64,000 nucleotides of DNA from Candidatus Kryptoniota bacterium (GCA_036567965.1 DATCTN010000026.1:305297-369296); one strand, 5' to 3'. Shown: positions 43,859 to 54,157, counted from the stretch's first letter. The notes: generated from the letters alone by a model not told the origin. Numbers and translations are program-made.

Positions 43859-46800
43859 ATGAGAAGACTAACGCCTGCGCTCTTGATACTGTTCACGGCA
43901 TCCATATTAGCAGCCCAGACTTCGGACAGCGTCGACGTCACGTTTACATACAAATCTGCCGGTAATCCTTCGGTGGTCTACCTGCCGGGCGAATTCAACA
44001 GTTGGGCTAACAACAGTGGAGGTGTAATTCCTTCCGGCTCGCCGACCGCAATGACAAAAGATCCGTCGACAGGCATTTGGTCCAAGACCTATAGACTGCG
44101 TGTCGGTGGCCCCCTCACCGGGGGAAATTTCCCTCCGGCGTATCAGTACAAGATAAATGAGAACGGTGTTGCCAGCGGCTGGCTCGCGGATCCACTGAAT
44201 CCTCTTCAGAATCCTGCCGACAACAACAATTCCGTAATTTATGTCAAGAGCCCGACCATCTTTCACTTTCTTCCGAATTCGAAATCAGGAATTGTGGGGA
44301 CCGATAAACCGGTAATCACCGCCTGCGTCTTTCCGTCGCTCGCAAGCGGCGTTGATACTTCCTCGTTCGTACTTCAAATCGATAGCGGAACGTTCAATAT
44401 ACCGGGAAGCGCGTACGATCCGGCAAAAAGCCTCCTGAGTTTACTCTCCCCGATTTCTCTCGCTAATGGAATGCGGACGATGAAGTTGAGCGCGAAGAAT
44501 CTTGCGGGCAACCTGGTTTCGGACTCGACGTCGATAATCGTCCGGGCGGGATCGATTCAGATATTGAACCAGGGCGGATACGTTACGCGTAAACCTGGAG
44601 TCACTATCGTCGGTGTCGTTCAGGATACTTCTATCCGTTCGGTGAACATAGTCCACAATGGCACGGACACTCTGGCAATCGTGGCGAGCAACGGCAGCTT
44701 CTCACAGGGCTACGCGTACAGGCCCGGAGTGAATACTTTTGTAGCTGTTGCGCGCGACAGCTCCGACAGCACGATCGTTTCGAGTCCGTTCACGATGACA
44801 TATTACGTGAACCATTCACCCAACGCAGTCGTCAGTTTTTCGTTGTCCGGCTCGTCGGTGAAGGTTTCAGGACAGACCAGCACCGACCCTGACCCCGGCC
44901 AGTCTGACAGTCTCACTTATCTCTGGGGAGTCGACCCCGCGAATCCGCAGGCCATCGGCGGCGTGCAGGGGATGACAACATCGAGCATCCAGATCGCGCG
45001 ACCCACGGCTCCGGGTGAGTATTATCTGTCGCTGATTGTTTCTGATCCACAGGGAAATAAAGACACCACCAGATCATATTTCACAGTTGACGTGAACGAC
45101 AGTGTCACATTTCCGACGTTCGCTTCGAATCCCGGATGGGCAAAGAGGGGGCGCATCTATGAGCTCTTCTTCAACTCGTTTACGCCTCAAGAGACGATCG
45201 CCGCTGCAACGCTGAAGCTGGCGTACCTGCAGGAGATGGGATTCAATATCATCTGGGTAATGCCCGTCATGAAAAACAATCAGGCGATAGACAACGGCCC
45301 CGGCCCAGGATACAACATAACTGATTTCTACACGGTCGCGCCGCAGTATGGGACAGTATCGGATTTCAGGAATTTTGTCGATCAAGCGCATTTACTTGGC
45401 ATGAAAATAATTCTTGATGTAACACCCAATCACACAAGTTACGGTCATCCGTTCGTGACGGATGCACGGCTATTCAAGACTAATTCGTTCAATTGGAATT
45501 TCTATCAGCATAACCTGATTAGTAATTCCAATTACAATCCCAATTTATCGGAATCGATTACGGCCGACGGGTTCGTTTACTATGGCGCATTCAGCGACCA
45601 GCTTCTCAACTACAACTGGGCAGATGTAGACGCACGGGCGTACATGGATGGAGTTTATAGATGGTGGGTCGAACAGACCGGCATCGACGGTTACCGCTTC
45701 GACGTGTACTGGGGACCTCACGACAGAACTAACGGCGGCAACGGCGGCGAAACCGAGATGGGTATACCCACCAGGACCATCTTGAAGCACGTCAAGCCCG
45801 ACATCTTTCTCCTCGGAGAGACGGCGGGAACTGGCGTCGGCACCGAAGTCAACTACGCGGATAACGGAGGGGGGCTCGACGCAGCTTACGATTGGAATCT
45901 GCTTCACAACGCTGTTCAATCCTTCAACTTCGGGAGCTCCTCCAGTGTCTCGAACCTGAATAACTACGTCACCAATTATGGCGGCCCGATCATGGGATTC
46001 GTCCCGGGCCCAAACTCGCTCTTCTTGCGCGGGCTGGAAAACCAGGACGAGGACCGAATTGCGTTTACGTACGGCTCTGACTCCAAGACAATGCCGATGG
46101 GAACAGTCATCTTCACTGTGCCCGGAATACCCATGCTCTATGCCGGACAGGAAGTCGGATGGGGTTTAGGTATTACCGACTTTGATCAGCGCAGACGCGG
46201 AGTCATTGACTGGAACAACGCAGGGAAGTCACTCCTCATGCCGCACTACCAGAGACTGGCCTGGATTCGGAAGACTTATCCCGCCTTTTCTACTCAAGCC
46301 TTCTTCGAATTGACTACAGGAAATTCGTGGGTCTACGGTTATACACGTCCATATCTCGATCAGAACGGAATCGCTCTCGAGAACTTCAGCGCCTCGCCTC
46401 AGACAGCTGCGATCACACTGACAGGGAGTGGTGGATCTCCGAACGTATCCTTTACGGGCGGCGCGATCGATGGCAAGACGTATTACATGAACGATGTCTA
46501 CAACGATTCATCCGCCGCAGTCACCTTCAGCAGCGGAGCGGTAAACCTATCTGTTACACTTCCGCCATACGGCTCGGCGGTTTATGTGCTCAGCGATACG
46601 CTCATCAAACTTTCGGTCCCGACGGTCGTAAACAATCCGGCAGACGCGGGCAAATTACCAAGATCCTACGAGCTTGAACAGAATTATCCTAATCCGTTTA
46701 ACCCGTCGACCACGATCAGGTATGATCTACCGGCCAGGTCTCACGTACGAATTGACGTGTTCAATATTCTCGGACAGCGAGTCGCCACTCTCATCAACTC

Positions 46801-46924
46801 CGAACAAGATGCAGGTACTCACGAGGTGCTCTTCAATGGGAGCTACTTTGCTTCTGGAGTGTATTTCTATAAATTGTCATCCGGAAGCTTCACTAAGGTA
46901 AACAAAATGATTATGCTCAAGTGA
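43859..46924 (+). CDS. Secreted GH13 alpha-amylase-family enzyme with T9SS sorting domain
   Basis: 1021 residues from ATG 43859. After a signal peptide, residues 22-135 are a CBM48/E-set-like domain (VDVTFTYKSAGNPSVVYLPG, FNSW), then more beta domains. The GH13 barrel runs from about 426 (WAKRGRIYELFFNSF) to about 880. Catalytic residues: nucleophile D615 (YRFDVYW), acid/base E654 (LLGETAG) and D730 (ENQDEDR, where the usual NHD histidine is Gln). The end, from about 937, is a T9SS domain (NYPNPFNPSTTIRYD, ASGVYFYKLSSG). It should cut alpha-glucan outside the cell. Confidence 0.88.
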   Translation: MRRLTPALLILFTASILAAQTSDSVDVTFTYKSAGNPSVVYLPGEFNSWANNSGGVIPSGSPTAMTKDPSTGIWSKTYRLRVGGPLTGGNFPPAYQYKINENGVASGWLADPLNPLQNPADNNNSVIYVKSPTIFHFLPNSKSGIVGTDKPVITACVFPSLASGVDTSSFVLQIDSGTFNIPGSAYDPAKSLLSLLSPISLANGMRTMKLSAKNLAGNLVSDSTSIIVRAGSIQILNQGGYVTRKPGVTIVGVVQDTSIRSVNIVHNGTDTLAIVASNGSFSQGYAYRPGVNTFVAVARDSSDSTIVSSPFTMTYYVNHSPNAVVSFSLSGSSVKVSGQTSTDPDPGQSDSLTYLWGVDPANPQAIGGVQGMTTSSIQIARPTAPGEYYLSLIVSDPQGNKDTTRSYFTVDVNDSVTFPTFASNPGWAKRGRIYELFFNSFTPQETIAAATLKLAYLQEMGFNIIWVMPVMKNNQAIDNGPGPGYNITDFYTVAPQYGTVSDFRNFVDQAHLLGMKIILDVTPNHTSYGHPFVTDARLFKTNSFNWNFYQHNLISNSNYNPNLSESITADGFVYYGAFSDQLLNYNWADVDARAYMDGVYRWWVEQTGIDGYRFDVYWGPHDRTNGGNGGETEMGIPTRTILKHVKPDIFLLGETAGTGVGTEVNYADNGGGLDAAYDWNLLHNAVQSFNFGSSSSVSNLNNYVTNYGGPIMGFVPGPNSLFLRGLENQDEDRIAFTYGSDSKTMPMGTVIFTVPGIPMLYAGQEVGWGLGITDFDQRRRGVIDWNNAGKSLLMPHYQRLAWIRKTYPAFSTQAFFELTTGNSWVYGYTRPYLDQNGIALENFSASPQTAAITLTGSGGSPNVSFTGGAIDGKTYYMNDVYNDSSAAVTFSSGAVNLSVTLPPYGSAVYVLSDTLIKLSVPTVVNNPADAGKLPRSYELEQNYPNPFNPSTTIRYDLPARSHVRIDVFNILGQRVATLINSEQDAGTHEVLFNGSYFASGVYFYKLSSGSFTKVNKMIMLK

Positions 46925-46996
46925 GCCTGAAACGATATTCAACAGCCTCGCGATGTTCCTTATGTTGCATATGAGTTTTACACTTTAGATTTTTTT

Positions 46997-48805
46997 GTGG
47001 CGAAATCAAAAACCTATTCCGCGGCGAACTTCGGGCTGATTGTCATTCTCTTCTTTTTTGCCTCAATCCGGCCTGGTGATTCGCAGAATAAGTCACGGAC
47101 TGAAAGGGTCGATACCCTCGCGCTCGTAAACGGCCAACCTATCACGAGCGAAGATTTCAAGAATCGATTCGACATGTCCATTTATCCGGGTGAAGACTAC
47201 CGTGACACCATCAAGATGGAATTCCTCTATTCAATGATAGCTGAAAAGCTTCTTTCCGAAGCTGCAGAAACAGGTCCGGAGCCGTTGTCTCCTGATGAGA
47301 AGGAAGTCGCCGCACAAACCGAAGGCATTTTTCTGCGCGATGCGCTTTATAGATCAAAGATAATCCCCCGGGCAAAGGTATCGGAGGCCGACCTGAGGCG
47401 TGGATTGACTCAGTCCACCTACTCGTACGTTGTTGACGCGCTTTATTTCTCCGACAGCATAAGCGCTGCACATTTCGTCGATCTGGTCCGCGGTGAAAAA
47501 CAAATCATATATCGTATCGCGGACAGCTTATCAATAAGTCACGACACACTCGGCATTTCGTACGGTGAATCTACGCCGGGAATCGAGAATGCATTCTTCG
47601 GACATGCCAATGGATTCATTTCGCAGCCGACTTTCACTGTCGACGGATGGATTGTCTTCAAAGTCATCGATCGAAAGGTGAATCAGAAATTCTCCGGCAT
47701 GGCGACTGAGGACAAGGTTGCCATGATCCGAAAAATCATACAGGGTCGTGAGGAGACAGATCTCGGAGCGGAATATCTTGGTAAAATAATGAAGAACGTT
47801 CGGGTCAGTGTGAATTATTCCATTTTCAGACCGCTTGTTTATGCCATTGGAAGGATATTCACTCAAAAGCATCCGGAAAAATTTGATCAATATTATCTCG
47901 ATCCTCGGGACATGCTCGAACTAAGGGCCGAGTTTGCGAATCAGCTCGCTCAACCACTCTTGAGCTTTGAGGGCGGCGATATAAGTCTTGATGAAGCACT
48001 CAAGGAGCTTCCGCTCTCCGGCTTTGGGTCGCCTGTTCCGACAATTCCAGAAATTACCATGGAGCTCCATTCGGCGCTCAGGTTTATTTCTCAAAATCAC
48101 TTTCTGTCGAAGAACGCGAGAGAACTCGGCTTGGAGAATTCGGGAGAGGTGAAATACAATGTCGGTATGTTCCTCGACGCGTATCGTTCTTCCAGGGAAG
48201 CCGGGGAAATCACCGACACTCTTAGCATTACTCAAGATGAAGTTGATAAGTTCTTCGAGACTCATCACGACGAGGTGCTGAAAGCCGTTCAACTCAAACT
48301 CAATGCTTACGAGGCTGTCGGGATAAATGAGGCCGTCGATATTTACGACAAACTCCTCACTGAAAAGAAAGCAGGACGCGTCGACACCTCGGGAAAGTGG
48401 ACACGCGCGTCATCACTCGGGGAAATTGGGGCGGTTCTCGCCGAACAGCCTGACGGTGCAGTGTACGGACCCATCTTTGAAAACGGCAGGTTCCAAATAT
48501 ATAAGGTAATTGAGAAGAAATCTTCGGTCAGCCAGGAAGCAGTCAGTCACAGTATCGAAGTCGCAAGGGAAATGTTGACGGAACAGGTGAAAGAACAAAC
48601 CTTGGATAAATATATTTCCGACCTTGCCATGAAGGCGGGAGTGAAGATCTACTATTCTGAAGTGAGGTCAGTGAAGATCACGCCAATCGAAATGCTTACG
48701 TTCAGGTACATCGGGTTCGGGGGAAAAATACTCGCGGTTCCGTTATTATACCCGCGCGAGGGCTGGATAAAGTATTACAAACCTAGTAGACCGCCCGCCC
48801 CGTGA
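46997..48805 (+). CDS. Periplasmic PpiC/SurA-like peptidyl-prolyl isomerase
   Basis: 602 residues with GTG start and a signal-like N-terminus (LIVILFFFASIRPGDSQ). A SurA-N-like helical part follows (LVNGQPITSEDFKNRFD, YSMIAEKLLSEAA). Two parvulin-like segments are seen, around 150-225 (LGISYGESTPGIENAFFGH) and 440-515 (WTRASSLGEIGAVLAEQPDG). It would help fold exported proteins. The stop overlaps the GTG of the binding-protein gene by four bases, so the two are coupled. No strong ribosome binding site is visible at its start. Confidence 0.75.
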   Translation: MAKSKTYSAANFGLIVILFFFASIRPGDSQNKSRTERVDTLALVNGQPITSEDFKNRFDMSIYPGEDYRDTIKMEFLYSMIAEKLLSEAAETGPEPLSPDEKEVAAQTEGIFLRDALYRSKIIPRAKVSEADLRRGLTQSTYSYVVDALYFSDSISAAHFVDLVRGEKQIIYRIADSLSISHDTLGISYGESTPGIENAFFGHANGFISQPTFTVDGWIVFKVIDRKVNQKFSGMATEDKVAMIRKIIQGREETDLGAEYLGKIMKNVRVSVNYSIFRPLVYAIGRIFTQKHPEKFDQYYLDPRDMLELRAEFANQLAQPLLSFEGGDISLDEALKELPLSGFGSPVPTIPEITMELHSALRFISQNHFLSKNARELGLENSGEVKYNVGMFLDAYRSSREAGEITDTLSITQDEVDKFFETHHDEVLKAVQLKLNAYEAVGINEAVDIYDKLLTEKKAGRVDTSGKWTRASSLGEIGAVLAEQPDGAVYGPIFENGRFQIYKVIEKKSSVSQEAVSHSIEVAREMLTEQVKEQTLDKYISDLAMKAGVKIYYSEVRSVKITPIEMLTFRYIGFGGKILAVPLLYPREGWIKYYKPSRPPAP

Positions 48806-50019
48806 CACGAATCGCAGGACTTCTGGCAGCAGTGGCGGCTATCAGCCTGTCGTCGTGCGCGCGGAGCAGCCTCGAGGATCCACACCAGATAGTTGTCTGG
48901 CAGCAGATGAGGCCGGACGAAAGGGAAGTGCTGAAGTGGGCGCTCGACAAATTCATGGAGGCAAATCCGGACATAAAGGTGACGGCACTTTATAAAGAGA
49001 CCGAAGAGCTTCGCTCCGGATTTCAAATCGCAGCGATCGGAGGCGCAGGTCCCGACATCGTCTACGGACCCTCAGACCAGATCGGCCCTTTCGAAGCTAT
49101 GCAAATCATACTTCCACTTGATACGCTCTTCAGTAAAGACTATTTGTCTAATTTTAATCCGAAGGGTCTCGTCTACAGTCACGGACACTTGTACCAGATC
49201 GCAGACAAGGTGGGCAATCATCTCATGCTCATTTACAATAAGACGATCATGCCCGTTCCTCCAAAGACAATGGACGAGCTTATCGCCGCGGGCAAGAAAT
49301 TCACTCACAAGCCTGACTCCTACGGGCTCGTCTGGAATTATACGGAACCTTTCTTCTTCGTCCCATTTCTCACGGGTTATGGAGGATGGGTGATGGATTC
49401 TCTCGGAAATCCGACACTTGACACGCCTAGTATGCTCCGGGCGCTGGAGTTCATGAAGAATCTCCGCGACAAGTACGAAATAATTCCCAAGTCGTGCGAT
49501 TACGAAACAGCTGACGCACTCTTCAAGGAAGGCAAAGCGCCGATGATAATAAACGGGCCGTGGTCATTCGGCGATTACAAGAAAGCGGGACTCGATTTCG
49601 GAGTTACGAAGATCCCGTTCAATACGGAGACAGGGTTGTGGCCCGCGCCCATGGTGTCGCCGATCGGATATTCCATCAACTCGTCAGTTCCGAAATGGAA
49701 GATTCCTGAGATCGTCAGAATGATCAAATTTCTTCTGAGTCCGGAAATCCAGAGCGAGTTCACAAGACGATTCGATACGATACCGACAAGGATCGAAGTC
49801 TACAATGGCCCCGAAGTCAACGGCAATCCGATCTTGAAGGAATCCGAAGACCAGATGGAGGTCGGCGAGCCGATGCCGATTATCCCGGAGTTGCGTGCAG
49901 TCTGGGATGCTATGCGCCCAAGTTACCAGGCAGTTCTCGGCGGGACGGAGACACCGGAGCAGGCTGCAAAGGAAATGCAGCGAAGCGCTATTGAAAAGAT
50001 TAAGGAAATGAATGAGTAA
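48802..50019 (+). CDS. Sugar ABC transporter substrate-binding lipoprotein (MalE-like)
   Basis: 405 residues with GTG start. The lipoprotein signal ends LSSC, lipid Cys at 19. The fold is a family-1 solute-binding protein: IVVWQQMRPDEREVLKWAL, GGAGPDIVYGPSDQIGPF, GKAPMIINGPWSFGDYKKAG and SPIGYSINSS. The two permeases that follow (50176, 51143) complete a MalEFG-type importer; the ATPase gene is not in this window. Likely ligand is a maltodextrin, from the neighbouring amylases; this is inference. Confidence 0.88.
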   Translation: MTRIAGLLAAVAAISLSSCARSSLEDPHQIVVWQQMRPDEREVLKWALDKFMEANPDIKVTALYKETEELRSGFQIAAIGGAGPDIVYGPSDQIGPFEAMQIILPLDTLFSKDYLSNFNPKGLVYSHGHLYQIADKVGNHLMLIYNKTIMPVPPKTMDELIAAGKKFTHKPDSYGLVWNYTEPFFFVPFLTGYGGWVMDSLGNPTLDTPSMLRALEFMKNLRDKYEIIPKSCDYETADALFKEGKAPMIINGPWSFGDYKKAGLDFGVTKIPFNTETGLWPAPMVSPIGYSINSSVPKWKIPEIVRMIKFLLSPEIQSEFTRRFDTIPTRIEVYNGPEVNGNPILKESEDQMEVGEPMPIIPELRAVWDAMRPSYQAVLGGTETPEQAAKEMQRSAIEKIKEMNE

Positions 50020-50175
50020 AGGAAATTTAAGAGTCGAAGGGCAAACGTCAAACACATCGGGGAGAGATTGTTCCTGGACATTTCAAGAGACAAAGAAGTT
50101 TTGTTACTGCTGGTTGAGCTTTGAATCAACTTTAATGCGGTTGGCAGGCAGAAGAGGGGTTTCGCTCTGAAAGGT

Positions 50176-51069
50176 TTGTACGATTCCGAGAGACTCTCTC
50201 CAAATACGTTCGCCTATATTCTTATGGTGCCGGCGGCGCTCGTGATGTTCGGGGTCGTAATTTATCCGTTCCTCTACAATGTCGTTCTCTCGTTCTCAAA
50301 CATGAGTCTCCGTCATTTCCGTGACTGGCACCTGACCGGTTTGAAACAGTACGGCCAGGTATTCAGCGACAAAATTTTCTACTCGGTATTCTTCAAGACA
50401 TTGGTCTGGACGTTTGTCAATATATTCTTTCATGTCACAATCGGAGTAGCGCTGGCGGTTATCCTGAACAGAAAGTTATTCGGAAAGGCGGCGATCAGGA
50501 CGCTTTTAATTCTTCCGTGGGCAATCCCGCAGGTAATTGTTGCATTGACCTGGAGAAGCATGTTCAACTACGAATATGGCGCCGTGAATCTCTTGATCGC
50601 GCATTATCTTCGCATGTCGCCGGTGGAGTGGCTCGGGAAGCCGCTCGAGGCGTTCGGTGCATGTATCATCACAAATATCTGGCTCGGGTTTCCTTTCATG
50701 ATGACGATTGCGCTCGGAGGGTTGCAGAGTATTCCCAGGGAGCTTTATGAGGCGGCGGATATCGACGGCGCTTCGGGGTGGCAGAAATTCTGGACTGTCA
50801 CCGTACCTCTCCTTAGACCCGTCATGATTCCCGCGATTACGTTAGGCATAATCTGGACGTTCAACAACGTAAACATTATCTGGCTCGTATCGAACGGCGG
50901 AGAGCCGTCAGATCAGACTCACATACTCGTCTCTTATGTTTACAAAGCGGCGTTCAACCTTTACAGGTACGGTTACGCCGCCGCACTTTCGATGGTCATC
51001 TTTGCAATACTTCTCGCCTTCAGTTTATTTTTTCTCAAGCGCACTCGCGCCTCGGAGGCTGCATATTAG
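50176..51069 (+). CDS. Sugar ABC transporter permease (MalF-like)
   Basis: 297 residues with about six membrane helices. The EAA loop reads ELYEAADIDGASGWQKFWTV (EAA...G). The start is TTG 50176; no ATG lies upstream after the stop at 50122, and CTG 50167 is another choice, so the N-terminus is uncertain. It follows the binding protein by 156 bases, which contain no gene, and precedes the second permease. Confidence 0.88.
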   Translation: MYDSERLSPNTFAYILMVPAALVMFGVVIYPFLYNVVLSFSNMSLRHFRDWHLTGLKQYGQVFSDKIFYSVFFKTLVWTFVNIFFHVTIGVALAVILNRKLFGKAAIRTLLILPWAIPQVIVALTWRSMFNYEYGAVNLLIAHYLRMSPVEWLGKPLEAFGACIITNIWLGFPFMMTIALGGLQSIPRELYEAADIDGASGWQKFWTVTVPLLRPVMIPAITLGIIWTFNNVNIIWLVSNGGEPSDQTHILVSYVYKAAFNLYRYGYAAALSMVIFAILLAFSLFFLKRTRASEAAY

Positions 51070-51142
51070 AACTGCGAATTGTCAATTTCGGGATAAGAAG
51101 AAACCATTAGCGCTATCACTAATGTCGGTCGCCAGGTAAGAA
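51070..51142. promoter_or_regulatory. Possible second LacI-type operator between the permease genes
   Basis: TAGCGCTA at 51108-51115 inside ATTAGCGCTATC resembles the operator at 32453 (GTTAGCGCTAAC), matching at nine to ten of twelve positions. An eight-base palindrome can occur by chance in 64 kb, so this is weak. The 73-base gap has no gene. Confidence 0.3.
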
Positions 51143-51997
51143 ATGAAAAACCAATTGAGAAGTAAGAATTTAAAATTCAAAATTCTGAATTATCTTCTCT
51201 ATTTTCTCCTGATCGGCTTCACGCTCGCAGTGTTATATCCGATTGTAAATGTCTTCAGCATTTCGCTTCGCCCATCAGACAGGCTCCTCTCCACTTCGCT
51301 TAAGGTGATACCGGAAGGTGCGTCGTTCCACGCGTATCAGGTTCTTTTCACTCAAACTCCGTTTCTCCTGTGGTTTTGGAATTCAATCTTGATTGCACTC
51401 GTGGTCACTGTAACCGGTGTGGCCCTCGCGTCAACGGCCGGTTACGCATTCAGTCGATTTGATTTCTATGGAAAGAAGAGCGCGATGGTGGGATTGCTTG
51501 TGACTCAGATGTTCCCGCCGACAATGCTTCTTCTCCCGATGTACATTATGCTCTTGAAACTGCATCTTATAAATAGCTACTTCGGAATAATAATCATTTA
51601 CACTTCGACCGCTCTTCCATTTTGTGTGTGGCAGATGAAGGGATATTACGACACCATCCCATTCAGTCTCGAGGAGGCGGCAAGGATTGACGGTTCCACG
51701 AGGTGGGGCGCATTCAGGAGAGTAATCCTGCCGCTGGCGGCACCGGCGCTCGTGATCACGGCTCTCTTCTCTTTCATGACTGCCTGGGCCGAGTATGTCG
51801 TTGCCGCACAAATCCTCCAGGACACGAGCCTTTTTACGCTTCCGTTAGGCCTGAAGCAATTCGAGTCGAGCATGTCGACCCAGTGGGGACTCTACGCCGC
51901 GGGCTCCTTGATAATCAGCATTCCCGCTGTCGCACTGTTCCTTTTCCTGAGCAGATGGTTGATTTCCGGGTTGACGCTGGGAAGTGTTAAAGGTTAG
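51143..51997 (+). CDS. Sugar ABC transporter permease (MalG-like)
   Basis: 284 residues, six membrane helices. The EAA loop reads PFSLEEAARIDGSTRWGAFR, and the C-terminal LSRWLISGLTLGSVKG is the classic MalG end. The start is ATG behind CAGGTAAG. It is the last gene of the transporter set; an MFS carrier follows 95 bases later. Confidence 0.9.
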   Translation: MKNQLRSKNLKFKILNYLLYFLLIGFTLAVLYPIVNVFSISLRPSDRLLSTSLKVIPEGASFHAYQVLFTQTPFLLWFWNSILIALVVTVTGVALASTAGYAFSRFDFYGKKSAMVGLLVTQMFPPTMLLLPMYIMLLKLHLINSYFGIIIIYTSTALPFCVWQMKGYYDTIPFSLEEAARIDGSTRWGAFRRVILPLAAPALVITALFSFMTAWAEYVVAAQILQDTSLFTLPLGLKQFESSMSTQWGLYAAGSLIISIPAVALFLFLSRWLISGLTLGSVKG

Positions 51998-52092
51998 AAA
52001 TATGACTCACGAATTGTGATTGTTCAATTGGGCATGTGTTTCGATTAGTGCGGGAATTGTTTTAAGATTCAAAATCTAAAATTGGGAATTAA

Positions 52093-53610
52093 ATGAAGAA
52101 GCCGCGTTTGACATTCCTCCAAATCTGGAATATGAGTTTCGGGTTTCTCGGAATACAATTTGGATTCGCGCTGCAGAACGCAAACGTCAGCCGGATATTT
52201 GAAACGCTCGGCGCGAAGATAGAATCAATACCGATACTCTGGATAGCAGCTCCGGTAACCGGGCTGATCGTCCAGCCTATAATCGGTCATATGAGCGACA
52301 AGACATGGGGACGACTGGGGAGAAGACGTCCATATTTCCTGACCGGCGCAATTCTCGCGTCCGTCGCACTTCTTGTCATGCCTAACTCCCCGGTTCTCTG
52401 GATTGCGGCGGGCATGTTGTGGATAATGGATACTTCAATCAACGTCTCGATGGAGCCCTTCAGGGCATTTGTCGGCGACATGCTGCCGTCAGAGCAGAGA
52501 ACTACCGGATTTGCTATGCAAAGCTTCTTCATAGGGATCGGCGCGGTTATCGCCTCAGCACTGCCTTACATCCTGACAAACTGGTTCGGTGTCAGCAACA
52601 CAGCAGGCGAGGGTGCCATACCTCCATCAGTTAAGCTCTCGTTCTACATCGGTGGAGTTGTCTTCTTTCTTGCGGTACTCTGGACTGTTGTCGGCTCGAA
52701 GGAATATCCGCCAGATCAATTGAAAAATTTTTCGAGGGAATTTGAGGAAGGGACGGAAGAAGCTCGGGTTGAGAGAGCCCCTGTCCACCACTCCAGGTTC
52801 CTCAGGAACGGTTTAATCTGGACGGCGATCGGGATCATCCTGTTTGCGGTGTTTTACTTCTTCATTTACATGGACTATGGCCTCGGCGTATTCTTCGGCG
52901 GAATTGCCGCGTTCGGATTGCTCCAGTTGATTTCAGGCTTCTTGACGAAACAAAATTTGACATCAGGCGGACTGGTGGTTGTGATGAACGATCTCTTCAA
53001 CATGCCGAAGACTATGGTTCAGCTTGCGTATGTCCAATTCTTCTCCTGGTTCGCACTATTTGCGATGTGGATTTACACGACGCCGGCAGTGACGCACCAC
53101 ATTTATGGCGCCACTGACACACAATCGGCGCTGTACAACGAGGGGGCGAACTGGGTTGGTGTGCTGATGTCGGTCTACAACGGCTTTGCTGCTGTCATGG
53201 CATTCGCACTCGTTTGGTTGGCCAGGAAGTCGAACAGGAAGAGCGTTCACGCTATCAGCCTTGTATGCGGCGGGATCGGGCTGGCATCTTTCTATCTAAT
53301 AAAAGATCCGAAACTCCTTTTGATTTCCGAACTTGGGATCGGATTGGCCTGGGCGTCTATACTGGCGATGCCTTACGCGATACTCACCGGTTCACTTCCG
53401 GTCGAAAAGATGGGCGTCTATATGGGTATATTCAACTTCTTCATAGTAATTCCGCAGATAACTGCCGCCGCAATACTGGGGTTCTTTGTCAAGAATCTAT
53501 TCGGAGGCGAGGCAATCTACGCTTTGTTACTTGGAGGTGCATCGCTGATTGTCGCAGCTCTTCTTGTGACAAGAGTGGACGATATAGATGAGACATCCCG
53601 CGCCGGCTAG
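52093..53610 (+). CDS. MFS transporter, SLC45-like (sugar:cation symporter type)
   Basis: 505 residues with about 12 membrane helices. The signature GHMSDKTWGRLGRRRPY of the A-loop and the N-terminal LQIWNMSFGFLGIQFGFALQ are typical of the SLC45/SUC-like branch, whose bacterial members often accompany maltose or maltodextrin genes. It may import a disaccharide from the periplasm as an alternative to the ABC system, which is inference. A long polar loop lies after the sixth helix (about 215-245). Confidence 0.85.
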   Translation: MKKPRLTFLQIWNMSFGFLGIQFGFALQNANVSRIFETLGAKIESIPILWIAAPVTGLIVQPIIGHMSDKTWGRLGRRRPYFLTGAILASVALLVMPNSPVLWIAAGMLWIMDTSINVSMEPFRAFVGDMLPSEQRTTGFAMQSFFIGIGAVIASALPYILTNWFGVSNTAGEGAIPPSVKLSFYIGGVVFFLAVLWTVVGSKEYPPDQLKNFSREFEEGTEEARVERAPVHHSRFLRNGLIWTAIGIILFAVFYFFIYMDYGLGVFFGGIAAFGLLQLISGFLTKQNLTSGGLVVVMNDLFNMPKTMVQLAYVQFFSWFALFAMWIYTTPAVTHHIYGATDTQSALYNEGANWVGVLMSVYNGFAAVMAFALVWLARKSNRKSVHAISLVCGGIGLASFYLIKDPKLLLISELGIGLAWASILAMPYAILTGSLPVEKMGVYMGIFNFFIVIPQITAAAILGFFVKNLFGGEAIYALLLGGASLIVAALLVTRVDDIDETSRAG

Positions 53611-53667
53611 ATGGGAGGAAGTCGCTCGCTGTCTGGCTAACTTCCCTGATATGGTTGGTGGACGATC

Positions 53668-53949
53668 CTATTTGTTCCTTCGGACCTCTAAACCGCGCTC
53701 ATTTAGCCCCTCGACGACCTTTTCCGTCACGTGTTCCTCGGTTTCCCCCTCGATCAGTCTCAGACCTGAGACTCGCACAGCTTCATCTATGCTTGGTATC
53801 GTGCCCTGAAGGTATCTCCAGATGTGGTAGCCCAGCCTGTTGTTGTCGTTCGGCTCTCTGGTCCTGGCAGTTCCTGCAATCTTGTATGCAATACTTTCAC
53901 TGCTCTCTTCGCCGAACTTCTCGACCTGGGCCGGCGCCTTGGTTGTCAT
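53668..53949 (-). CDS. Small hypothetical protein
   Basis: 93 residues on the minus strand, opposite to its neighbours. The ATG at 53949 is preceded by GGATGGAGAAG, a fair ribosome binding site. The sequence is hydrophilic and helix-like (YKIAGTARTREPNDNNRLGY, TEEHVTEKVVEGLNERGL) with no family I recognise. It has no signal peptide or membrane segment. It lies between the MFS carrier and the ATP-grasp cluster. Confidence 0.55.
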   Translation of the reverse strand: MTTKAPAQVEKFGEESSESIAYKIAGTARTREPNDNNRLGYHIWRYLQGTIPSIDEAVRVSGLRLIEGETEEHVTEKVVEGLNERGLEVRRNK

Positions 53950-54129
53950 GTCTTCTCCATCCTTTCTGAAAATTTACTCGCCGTTCCGGACAACTTCAAT
54001 GATCCATCTCGTGAGGAAACAATCGTCGGTCGTGTCGGTCGACTATACGCGAGAGTTCACAGCTCGATCATGAAGGATAGACCTTCCCTCAATGCAGACT
54101 GAAACGGGCCTCAAACTGTACCACTTTGC

Positions 54130-54157
54130 TTGACAATTAATAATAAATCCTTATATT
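54130..54157 (+). promoter_or_regulatory. Sigma70-type promoter of the ATP-grasp/aminomutase cluster
   Basis: TTGACA at 54130-54135 and TATATT at 54152-54157, spacer of 16 bases. It lies 65 bases before the first ATP-grasp gene and is the only good promoter in the cluster, so the four genes are probably one operon. Confidence 0.65.
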
